64,000 bases of DNA from an uncultured bacterium (GTDB taxonomy: Bacteria > Elusimicrobiota > Elusimicrobia > Elusimicrobiales > Elusimicrobiaceae): positions 1-64,000 of the forward strand of contig CASEVJ010000010.1 in the NCBI GenBank assembly GCA_949291365.1, in the 5' to 3' direction. This document shows positions 50,993-58,482 of the stretch, piece after piece (the first letter of the stretch is position 1; the number at the start of each line of letters is the position of its first letter). A program made the translations under genes and the position numbers. The notes under the pieces were generated by a model. The model ran no database searches, was not told the origin of the DNA, and saw only the letters and a program-made list of their open reading frames with translations.

Positions 50993-51421
50993 TTATCCCC
51001 ACAAGGCCACTTTGGTCACTTTGTCCATGCGGCGCACTTTGGGTTCGCCCACCAGCTCCTGGATATACGCCTCGGCAATAAAGATTTTGGTGCCGGGCAG
51101 CAAATGCCCGCCAAACACGTTATATTCTTTATTGGAAAATATGACATGCGCATGCACGCAGGGGCGGTTATCCTGGATACTAATGTTGCCGGTCAGAGAA
51201 ACGATTTCCATCGGCTCGGCAATCACTTTTTTATCGTATTTCTTTTTGGCTTGGTCAAAAATGCTGATAGTGGCATTTTCCACGGCACCAATCACATTGA
51301 CTATGCCGCATTTGACCTGATTGTCATGGCAAAAATCCGCCAGCGACTCCAGCAAATCTTTGCCTTTGGGCAATCTAAAGATATAGGTTCTTCCGGTTAA
51401 GTAGGGTTTTTCTTCTGCCAT
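50993..51421 (-). CDS. PPC/DUF296-domain protein
   Basis: A 142-residue single-domain protein of the PPC (DUF296) family, related to plant AT-hook proteins' second domain. The conserved HAHVIFSNKEYNVFGGHL block includes the metal-binding histidines of bacterial members. It is mostly described as DNA-binding by annotation, but bacterial single-domain forms are of unproven function. AAGGAG precedes ATG 51421, 20 nt after the transketolase stop; it ends the operon. Confidence 0.85.
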   Translation of the reverse strand: MAEEKPYLTGRTYIFRLPKGKDLLESLADFCHDNQVKCGIVNVIGAVENATISIFDQAKKKYDKKVIAEPMEIVSLTGNISIQDNRPCVHAHVIFSNKEYNVFGGHLLPGTKIFIAEAYIQELVGEPKVRRMDKVTKVALWG

Positions 51422-51440
51422 GTTATTCTCCTTAATATCG

Positions 51441-53789
51441 TTAGCGCCAAGAGCCCTGCTTGCGCAGCGCCAGGTATTCTCTGACGGCGCGCAGCTGGCT
51501 GGCTGCGTCCATTGCCGCTTCCTCATATACTTTTTCCGCGCTGCCGCTGCCTAAAAAGCCGCCTTTGTGTGGCCAGAGCGCACAGGCGCGGCCTGTATCG
51601 CTGTGCAGCCAGCAATCCATGGTGGGAAGCGTAAAATCGGTAATAGCCGTGGCTATGGTTTTCCAGGCGGCAGGCACCAGCTGTTCCTGCTGCTCTATAG
51701 GGAGCTGTTCAAACAGCTCGCGGCTGGTGACATAAATTACCGCCACGTTGGCGTTTTCTTTCTCCAGCTGCGGCAATACCCCCTCTGCAAAAATACGCCC
51801 GGCACCGGCCCCCTGCACAAAAATTACGCCGTCGGGCTCTCCCTGCGGTTTTCTGAAATAATATACGCCCTGAACCGCTTTTTGCGCCGGATCTAACCCC
51901 AAGGCCGCTCTGTCCAAACATTTATAAGACGGGCGCACCACGAACGGGCTTAGTACCGCCGGACGCAGCTGCAAAGCGCGCACGACCAGCGGCCATATTT
52001 CATCTACCTCCAGCGGGGTCAGCGTAATGCTGCTTCCTTTCGGGAAATTATCCTGCAGCAGTTGCAGGGCCTGCGGGTCGGCATGGGTAGGGCCGTCCTC
52101 TCCGGTGGGCAGCCCCGCATGCCCGTTAAACAGCACCAGCGTATTGGGCTGTGCGCCGGCTTCTTTAGCGGCCTGATAGCCAATAGCATGCAACCGCGCC
52201 GCCACATGGGCAAACGCCACAAACGCCGCGTATGAAGACCATACGCCAATGTGTTTGCCAAACGAAGAAATCCCGCTGCAAATGCCCGCCAGCCCGTCTT
52301 CGCAAATACCGCCGGCGGAAAGCTCGCGGCTGAAGGGGTTGGTCACGGTATTATAAAATCCTTTCGGGAAATCTTTGGCTATTTTGCCGGCATTGGTAGA
52401 GCCGTACAAATCAGCCGACCCGGTCAGAATACAGCCGCCGCTTTGTTTATTCAGGTAAGCCAACACCTGGGCCAGCACCCCGCGGGTGGTATAGCTTTCA
52501 CCGGGGGTAAAGGCAAATTCCGCCGGCACGTTTTCCAGGGTAAAAGCCGTATAAATTTGTTGCACATCCCCCAGTCCTTCGCGCACCGCGCGGCCCAGAG
52601 CTTTCAATTTTTCGGCCCGTTGCTGCAGACAACGGGCGGCAAAAGCGGCTGCGGTTTTTTCTTTTTCTAACGCCTGGCGCACAGTCAGCAACGTCTGCCA
52701 ATAATTTTTCTCTATATTTTCAGGTGTTTTTTCTCCTTCAAACCGCGGAAACGTTACGCCGAAAACTTTTTCCGCCTCGGCCAAAGCGCCGTAAAACTCC
52801 GGCGAGCAAAATTTATGTCCCGCCCCGTGTGAGGCGCGGCCTTCTATGCCGTATTTCCACCCTTTAACCGTGCGGTATACGATAGCGGTGGGCTGGTGTG
52901 CAGCTAAATCCTGCGCCAGCTTTTGGGCGGCATAAATTTGGTCAAAGTCATGCCCGTTGGGTACAAAAATAACATTAAAGTCATGTATGCGGAACAATTC
53001 TGCCGGCGTCCACTGCACATAATCGCCGGGATTTTGTCCGTCATTGGTTACGCGGTCGCTTTCAATAGAGGCCTCGTTCCAATCCACATGAAACACCACG
53101 TTTTTCAGCTGTGCCGTAGAGGCCGCCGCCAGCGCCTCGCTCACGCGCCCGGCAGAAAGGCCGCCTTCCCCTTCCACAATATTGACCACTGGGCAGTTGG
53201 CTCCGTATGTATCCGCCGCCGCCAGCGCCAACCCTATAGCAGAGGCGTCCCCCACGCCGCTGGCCCCTGTGCTGGTACGCACAAACGGCACCACCGGCTC
53301 CGGATGTCCGCCCAGCGCTTTAATGTGAAATTGTTTAAACAGCGGCGTGCCCTGTACTTTGTTATGCCGGAACCCCAGCAAATCTTCCAGCCGCAGCTGG
53401 TCTTGCTCTTTGCGGGCCAACAAATCCGGACGCGCAATACGCGCACATTCATTGCGCAGCGCCCACAATGCATACAGCCCCAACGCTTTATGTCCGGCGG
53501 CATAGGAAATAATATCCGCGTCCAGCCGGTGCGGGGCGGCCAGCTCATAGGCCATCATTTCATACAACAGCGTTTGCACAATACGCCCCGAAGAAATGCT
53601 GCCGCCCGGATGGCCGGAAGTGGGCACAAAGTTATACAAAACCGCCACCAACGCGCGGTACATAACGTCCAGCTTCTCCAGCTGTTCTTTCTGCTCTTGG
53701 GGCAGACGGTATTTTGGATCCTGCAAATAATCGGTAACAGTTACATATACGGAACGTTTGGAAGACAACTCAAAAGCAGTATTTTTCAT
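51441..53789 (-). CDS. Divergent transketolase-family enzyme
   Basis: A 782-residue thiamine-diphosphate enzyme, longer than typical transketolases (about 650-680). The N-terminal TSGHPGGSISSG block, the cofactor site (GEGGLSAGRVSEA...DWNEASI), LFNGHAGLPTGEDGPTHADPQ in the pyrimidine domain and a transketolase C-terminal domain are recognisable. The usual GDG of the cofactor motif reads GEG. Its substrate could be sugars, as in the pentose phosphate pathway, or a 2-oxo acid; the sequence alone does not settle this. It begins one base after the M42 stop, behind AAAGGA. Confidence 0.8.
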   Translation of the reverse strand: MKNTAFELSSKRSVYVTVTDYLQDPKYRLPQEQKEQLEKLDVMYRALVAVLYNFVPTSGHPGGSISSGRIVQTLLYEMMAYELAAPHRLDADIISYAAGHKALGLYALWALRNECARIARPDLLARKEQDQLRLEDLLGFRHNKVQGTPLFKQFHIKALGGHPEPVVPFVRTSTGASGVGDASAIGLALAAADTYGANCPVVNIVEGEGGLSAGRVSEALAAASTAQLKNVVFHVDWNEASIESDRVTNDGQNPGDYVQWTPAELFRIHDFNVIFVPNGHDFDQIYAAQKLAQDLAAHQPTAIVYRTVKGWKYGIEGRASHGAGHKFCSPEFYGALAEAEKVFGVTFPRFEGEKTPENIEKNYWQTLLTVRQALEKEKTAAAFAARCLQQRAEKLKALGRAVREGLGDVQQIYTAFTLENVPAEFAFTPGESYTTRGVLAQVLAYLNKQSGGCILTGSADLYGSTNAGKIAKDFPKGFYNTVTNPFSRELSAGGICEDGLAGICSGISSFGKHIGVWSSYAAFVAFAHVAARLHAIGYQAAKEAGAQPNTLVLFNGHAGLPTGEDGPTHADPQALQLLQDNFPKGSSITLTPLEVDEIWPLVVRALQLRPAVLSPFVVRPSYKCLDRAALGLDPAQKAVQGVYYFRKPQGEPDGVIFVQGAGAGRIFAEGVLPQLEKENANVAVIYVTSRELFEQLPIEQQEQLVPAAWKTIATAITDFTLPTMDCWLHSDTGRACALWPHKGGFLGSGSAEKVYEEAAMDAASQLRAVREYLALRKQGSWR

Positions 53790-53790
53790 A

Positions 53791-54825
53791 TCAGTTCAGT
53801 CCTTTTAGTCCTTTTTCTAAAACGGCACACAACAAATCCACCGCCGCCTGCAAATCCTTTTTATCCACCACTTCCACATTGGAATGGATATTGCGCGTAG
53901 GAATAGACAGCGCACAGGAGGCAATCCCCGTGCGGGAACGGTGAATGGCTCCGGCGTCATTTCCGCCGCGCGGGGCAATGCGCACCTGATGACGTATATT
54001 TTGCTGCGCACACAAATCGGTCAGCGCGCCAAACAGCCACTGCGGCGTAATAGTAGCCGCATCTATGGCGCTGATAGCCACCCCGCCGCCCAGCCGGGTA
54101 ATATAATCCTGCGGACGGCAAAGCGGGATATCGGCCGCGCCCGTAGCATCAATGGCCAGCGCCGCATCTGCTTCCAAACCAAAGGCCGCCACGCTGGCAC
54201 CGCGCAGTCCCACTTCTTCCTGTGCGGAAAATACGATATGCACCCCGTATACCGGGTTTTTTACCTGTTTTAACGCCTCCAACAGACAAAAACAACCGGC
54301 CCGGTCGTCAAATGCTTTGGAACAAAAACGCTCTTCCCCCAGCGGTATAAATTCCCGCTCCAAGGTTACAAAATCCCCCAGCGCCACCTGCGCCGCGGCC
54401 TGCTCGCCCGTGAGCCCCACGTCAATAAACAAATCATGCAGCGGCACGGCTTTGCCGCGCTCGGCTTCCTGGGTGATATGGGCCGGCTTAGTGCCGATGA
54501 CCCCTTTGAGCGGCCCGCCGGCCGTATGTACGGTGACCCGTTGGGCCAGCAGTGTGCGCGGGTCTATGCCCCCCACGGTCACAAAGGACAAAAACCCTTC
54601 TGGGGAGATGTATTTTACCATCAGCCCCACTTCGTCCATGTGCGCACATAAAATAATTTGGCGCGGGCTGGAGCCCGGTTTAAAAGAAATCAAATTGCCT
54701 AAAGCGTCGGTACGGGCCGGGAGGCCCAAATCTTGCAGTTGGCGGGCAATTTCATGACGGACGGCCTCTTCTCTGCCGGAAACACCGTCTAATTGCGTTA
54801 GTTTTTGTAGGTTGGCAAAATCCAT
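53791..54825 (-). CDS. M42 family aminopeptidase
   Basis: A 344-residue metal-dependent aminopeptidase of the M42 (glutamyl aminopeptidase/FrvX) type, normally a tetrahedral dodecamer in the cytoplasm. Metal and catalytic residues are seen in LCAHMDEVGL, AFDDRAGC, FSAQEEVGLRG, IDATGA and GGNDAGAIHRSRTGI. GAGGAG precedes the ATG. It heads an operon with the transketolase and PPC-domain genes; a peptidase tied to a carbon-metabolism enzyme fits growth on peptides. Confidence 0.92.
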   Translation of the reverse strand: MDFANLQKLTQLDGVSGREEAVRHEIARQLQDLGLPARTDALGNLISFKPGSSPRQIILCAHMDEVGLMVKYISPEGFLSFVTVGGIDPRTLLAQRVTVHTAGGPLKGVIGTKPAHITQEAERGKAVPLHDLFIDVGLTGEQAAAQVALGDFVTLEREFIPLGEERFCSKAFDDRAGCFCLLEALKQVKNPVYGVHIVFSAQEEVGLRGASVAAFGLEADAALAIDATGAADIPLCRPQDYITRLGGGVAISAIDAATITPQWLFGALTDLCAQQNIRHQVRIAPRGGNDAGAIHRSRTGIASCALSIPTRNIHSNVEVVDKKDLQAAVDLLCAVLEKGLKGLN

Positions 54826-54964
54826 GTATCTCCTCGTACACGCGCGTAATGTATATTACATTATACTCACAAACCCCCTTTTTGGCAAGCGTTTAGCGGC
54901 ATTAGGGCCTTGCCCAAATGCCTTTTGGCCATAAGTTGGGCTGACCGCACGCGCGGAAAAATTG

Positions 54965-54970
54965 TAGAAT
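54965..54970 (+). promoter_or_regulatory. Probable -10 of the fba gene
   Basis: TAGAAT about 35 nt before the start codon, giving a short leader with the AGGAGG site. Confidence 0.4.
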
Positions 54971-55005
54971 ACTGGTGATAAGTATATTTTTTAGGAGGAC
55001 GTTTT

Positions 55006-55983
55006 ATGACCGTGTCTTACAAAGAGTTGGGTCTGGTTAACACCAGAGAGATGTTCAAAGACGCTATGGCCGGCGGATACGCCATACCGGCTTATAACTT
55101 CAACAACATGGAACAGCTGCAGGCCATCGTAACCGCCTGCGTGCAGACCGGTTCTCCGGTAATTTTGCAAGTATCCAGCGGCGCCCGCAAATATGCCAAC
55201 GCCACCCTCTTGCGCTGGATGGCCCGCGGCGCGGTGGAAATGATGAAAGAAATCGGCAAGCCCGTCCCGCTCTGCCTGCACCTTGACCACGGTGATACGT
55301 TTGAATTGTGCAAAGACTGCATTGACAACGGTTTCTCTTCCGTGATGATTGACGGCTCCCACCTGCCGTATGAAGAAAACGTCGCTTTGACCAAAAAAGT
55401 GGTGGATTATGCCCACCAGCACGATGTGACGGTAGAAGGCGAATTGGGCGTATTGGCCGGTATTGAAGATGAAGTTTCCGCCGAACACCACACCTACACC
55501 GACCCGGCCCAAGTGGAAGATTTCGTAAAACGCACCGGCGTGGATTCGTTGGCTATTTCCATCGGCACCAGCCACGGCGCTTACAAATTCAAAGTTAAAC
55601 CCGGCGAAAAACTGCCCGAGCTGCGCTTTGACATTTTGGAAGAAGTTTCCAAACGTCTGCCCGGCTTCCCCATTGTATTGCATGGCTCTTCCAGCGTACC
55701 GCAGTGGGCTGTAAAACAAATCAACGAATATGGCGGCAAAATTGAAGACGCCGCCGGCGTGCCGGAAGAACAACTGCGCAAAGCCGCCAAAATGGCTGTG
55801 TGCAAAATCAATGTGGACAGCGACGGCCGCCTGGTAATGACCGCTACCATCCGCAAAATCTTTGCCACCAAACCCAGCGAATTTGACCCGCGCAAATACC
55901 TGGGCCCGGCCCGCGAAGAACTGATTAAAATGTATGCCGAAAAGAACCAGAACGTTTTCGGTTCCGCCGGCCGCGTAAAATAA
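55006..55983 (+). CDS. fba: Class II fructose-bisphosphate aldolase
   Basis: A 325-residue zinc aldolase of glycolysis and gluconeogenesis. The metal ligands appear in LHLDHGDTFE, VEGELGVLAG, SHGAYKF and VLHGSSSVP, the catalytic Asp within DHGD. A strong AGGAGG site precedes the ATG, and codon use and site suggest high expression. A terminator follows. The longest unbroken conserved stretches are near the zinc site, and length is normal for the family. Confidence 0.95.
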   Translation: MTVSYKELGLVNTREMFKDAMAGGYAIPAYNFNNMEQLQAIVTACVQTGSPVILQVSSGARKYANATLLRWMARGAVEMMKEIGKPVPLCLHLDHGDTFELCKDCIDNGFSSVMIDGSHLPYEENVALTKKVVDYAHQHDVTVEGELGVLAGIEDEVSAEHHTYTDPAQVEDFVKRTGVDSLAISIGTSHGAYKFKVKPGEKLPELRFDILEEVSKRLPGFPIVLHGSSSVPQWAVKQINEYGGKIEDAAGVPEEQLRKAAKMAVCKINVDSDGRLVMTATIRKIFATKPSEFDPRKYLGPAREELIKMYAEKNQNVFGSAGRVK

Positions 55984-55997
55984 GTTTTACAATCAGC

Positions 55998-56026
55998 AAA
56001 ACCCCCGCTCAAAGGCGGGGGTTTTT
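55998..56026 (+). terminator. Terminator after fba
   Basis: AAAACCCCCGC pairs with GCGGGGGTTTT, followed by T residues. Confidence 0.9.
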
Positions 56027-56027
56027 A

Positions 56028-56386
56028 TTTGTGGTGCTATTCCAAATATTGCACCCGGCGCGCCTTGCACAGGGATATGCTTCCAGACGGAATACCGCAC
56101 CCGGCGCGCTTGGCGCGGGAATATGTCTGCGGCTGGATTACAAACGCCATATTCTACAGTCAAACGATATCTGCCTGCTGCTAAAATAAGCCCCAGCTCC
56201 GGCAAAAGCCGCGCTTTTCCGGCCAAAAATATTTTCTGCCGGCGGCATTTCCGCTCCCAGACAAACATCTCTTTTTATAGGCCGGGGAAACAGCCCGTAT
56301 CTTCTGTAAATGCGGTCGTTCCAAAAACAAAACACAAGCGCGGCTACTTCTTGGGGAAATTCCCCCCGCCGGAAATTTGAGCAAAC
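56028..56386. other. Gene-free gap with tandem imperfect repeat
   Basis: No supported gene. It holds a near-tandem repeat of 29 nt (56051-56079 and 56097-56125) and a GCCGGGGAAA element near 56280 resembling those in other gaps. Confidence 0.5.
56051..56125. repeat. Two imperfect direct repeats, 46-nt period
   Basis: The copies at 56051-56079 and 56097-56125 both begin GCACCCGGCGCGC and end ATATG, matching at about 24 of 29 positions; flanking bases are weakly similar. No function is apparent. Confidence 0.7.
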
Positions 56387-56420
56387 AAAAGCCGGCCCGT
56401 TTGTCTGCGGGCCGGCTTTT
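56387..56420 (-). terminator. Terminator of the mucin-like gene
   Basis: AAAAGCCGGCCCG pairs with CGGGCCGGCTTTT around an 8-nt loop, with a T-rich tail on the minus strand. Confidence 0.88.
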
Positions 56421-56435
56421 AGAATATGTTTGATA

Positions 56436-57110
56436 TTACTGCATATTGGACAAGACAGATTTCACATTATCGGGAAGTTGTGTATTTTTCAGAACGTCCT
56501 CTGTAGAAACCTGGCTGCTCATGGCCTTGCTGACCTGGGTAGAGCGGGCATCGGCTTCTTTCTGGGAAGCGTTGGGATCTGTTATGCCCAGCCCGGCGGC
56601 CTCTGCAGCGGCGGTGGCGGTAATATTTTTCGCCGCCGTAGCGGAAAGGTCTTTGGCTTGTTTATAAGAAGGGGTATAGCTTCCGGAAGAAGCGGAACTG
56701 CTGGCGGTAGCCGTCTTGGCTGCTGTGGCCGGCTTACTGGAAGAAGCCGAAAAAGACGGCACATAAGAAAGCCCTTTCTCCCCCGGTCGTTTCACCGTAA
56801 CCGACGTGGTGGGGCGCGTAACAGTTGCAGTCGTAGTCGGACGTGTGACCGCCACGGAAGTGGTGGGACGGGTAACAACAGCAGTTGTAGTCGGGTGCGT
56901 CACGGTAGCAGTCGTGGTTGGACGAGTCGCGACGGCAGTAGTAGCCGGACGCGTCACAGTGGCGGTCGTGGTCGGATGGGTGACCGGGGCCGCCGTGGTA
57001 GGATAGACCACCGGAGCCGACGTGGTCGGACGCGTGACCGGGGCCGTAGTAACCGGGGCCGCGGCGGCAGGCACGCTCCCCATCAAAACGAATAATAAAA
57101 GGTATTTCAT
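56436..57110 (-). CDS. Secreted Thr/Pro-rich repeat protein (mucin-like)
   Basis: A 224-residue protein with a signal peptide (MKYLLLFVLMGSVPAAAA). Residues about 23-108 are nine to ten copies of a 9-residue unit of the form A-x-V-T-R-P-T-T-T. After a short Lys/Gly piece come Ser/Ala-rich and helical segments (QKEADARSTQVSKAMSSQVS). Thr-Pro repeats make an extended, possibly glycosylated stalk, so a surface or periplasm-spanning role is plausible. No anchor (lipobox, LPxTG or C-terminal helix) is visible. AGGAG precedes ATG 57110, preferred to 57125. Own terminator. Confidence 0.75.
   Translation of the reverse strand: MKYLLLFVLMGSVPAAAAPVTTAPVTRPTTSAPVVYPTTAAPVTHPTTTATVTRPATTAVATRPTTTATVTHPTTTAVVTRPTTSVAVTRPTTTATVTRPTTSVTVKRPGEKGLSYVPSFSASSSKPATAAKTATASSSASSGSYTPSYKQAKDLSATAAKNITATAAAEAAGLGITDPNASQKEADARSTQVSKAMSSQVSTEDVLKNTQLPDNVKSVLSNMQ
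56787..57044 (-). repeat. 27-nt coding repeats in the mucin-like gene
   Basis: Nine to ten direct repeats of 27 nt that encode the 9-residue Thr/Pro unit. Units differ at synonymous and some non-synonymous sites, so the array is not a recent perfect expansion. Confidence 0.85.
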
Positions 57111-57170
57111 ATATTCTCCTGTCATTTATAGTATACGGTGCAAAAAAATCTTGTCAAGCAGGGCTGGGAA

Positions 57171-58343
57171 TTAGTGACGGCTGAAAATTTCCGTTACCCG
57201 CTCAAAAATATCGCTGCACCAGGCAATCGTCATGCCGTAGTTGCTCACCGCTACCCCGGCTTCCGCCAGCCGATGCACGCGCGATAATATTTGCGCACGC
57301 GTCACCATGCAGCCGCCGCATTGCACCGCCAGTTTGTACGCAGACAAATTTTGCGGCAGCGGGTCTAAACTGGCTATAACCTCAAATTGCAGTTTTTTGC
57401 CAGTCTTTTTTTGCAGCCACGCCGGGATTTTTACCCGTCCGATATCATCACACTTATTGACGCTGTGGGAGCAGGACTCTAAAATAAGTACCTTGTCTCC
57501 CTCTTGCAAATCGTCAATTTTCGGGGTACTTTGCAAAAACAAATCAAAATCTCCTTTCAGCCGGGAAAACAAAATGCTGAAACTGGTCAGCGCCACGTCA
57601 GCCGGCACCACGGAACTGACATATTTAAACGCCTGGGAGTCCGTTACCACCAATTTAGGCGTATGTTTGGCCAGCCACCCGGGCAGCTGCGGCGGCTGCA
57701 AACAAATGCCCACGGCGCGGCCGTCCAATAGTCCGCGCAGGGTCTGCACCTGCGGCAAAATCAGGCGGCCTTCCGGCGCGGAAGCGTCTATGGGGATGAC
57801 CAGTACCACCTCATCCTTTTCTTTCACAAAACCGCCAAAAATATCATCGTGCGCATAGGCATTGACCGGTAAATAGCGTTTAATGGCTTCCAATAGCGGT
57901 TTATTTTCTTTTTTTACGCAGGAAAAAGCCACCACCTCTACCCCGTCCCATTCAGCGGCGGAGGCAGGATATAAATCGGTTTTGTTCTGCACAAAGAAAA
58001 ACGGCACTTTTTTGGCGCGGCACAGTGCGGCTAATTCTTTTTCGTATGAGGAAATCTCTGCGGTAAAAACGATGATGGCTAAATTGACTTGGTCTAAAAC
58101 TTCCCGGGTTTTGGCAATGCGCTGCGGCCCCAGCTGTGATGTATCGTCCAGTCCTGCCGTATCAATAAGCGTCACGGGCCCGACGTCCAAAATCTCCATG
58201 ATTTTGCGCACAGGGTCTGTGGTCGTGCCCGGCACAGCAGCCACCACCGCCGTATCCTGCCCGGTTAATACATTGACCAGCGAGCTTTTGCCCGCGTTCA
58301 TTCTGCCAAAAATGCCGATATGCGGCCTGTTAAGTTTTACCAT
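57171..58343 (-). CDS. hydF: [FeFe]-hydrogenase maturation GTPase
   Basis: A 390-residue HydF, the scaffold on which the hydrogenase H-cluster precursor is assembled. The GTPase domain has G1 (GRMNAGKSS), DTAGLDD and NKTD; the cluster domain has C291-S-H293 and then C342-G-G-C345. In most HydF proteins a His precedes the second pair (HCxxC); here it is Gln341, at the normal spacing. HydE, HydG and hydrogenase genes are outside the window. TATAAT lies six bases before the ATG with no ribosome-binding site. Confidence 0.92.
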   Translation of the reverse strand: MVKLNRPHIGIFGRMNAGKSSLVNVLTGQDTAVVAAVPGTTTDPVRKIMEILDVGPVTLIDTAGLDDTSQLGPQRIAKTREVLDQVNLAIIVFTAEISSYEKELAALCRAKKVPFFFVQNKTDLYPASAAEWDGVEVVAFSCVKKENKPLLEAIKRYLPVNAYAHDDIFGGFVKEKDEVVLVIPIDASAPEGRLILPQVQTLRGLLDGRAVGICLQPPQLPGWLAKHTPKLVVTDSQAFKYVSSVVPADVALTSFSILFSRLKGDFDLFLQSTPKIDDLQEGDKVLILESCSHSVNKCDDIGRVKIPAWLQKKTGKKLQFEVIASLDPLPQNLSAYKLAVQCGGCMVTRAQILSRVHRLAEAGVAVSNYGMTIAWCSDIFERVTEIFSRH

Positions 58344-58349
58344 AGTGTT

Positions 58350-58355
58350 ATTATA
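58350..58355 (-). promoter_or_regulatory. -10 hexamer, leaderless start of hydF
   Basis: TATAAT, then AACACT, then ATG on the minus strand. Confidence 0.6.
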
Positions 58356-58449
58356 TCTTTTCTAAAACCGGCCCGTCCGGCGCATTGTGGCACCAGTCAA
58401 GAATACATACCGCCCGCATGCCACTCTGCCGCAAACGGCGGGCATTATG

Positions 58450-58455
58450 TATAAT
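58450..58455 (+). promoter_or_regulatory. -10 hexamer of the ispA-dxs operon
   Basis: TATAAT about 28 nt before the start codon, giving a short leader that carries GAGGTGG. Confidence 0.5.
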
Positions 58456-58482
58456 AAAATAAATACCCTTTTAGAGGTGGTT

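Noticed and set aside
56787-57044. The 27-nt repeats as a CRISPR array
   Set aside because: The repeats are directly adjacent without spacers, lie in a coding frame after a signal peptide, and vary by codon.
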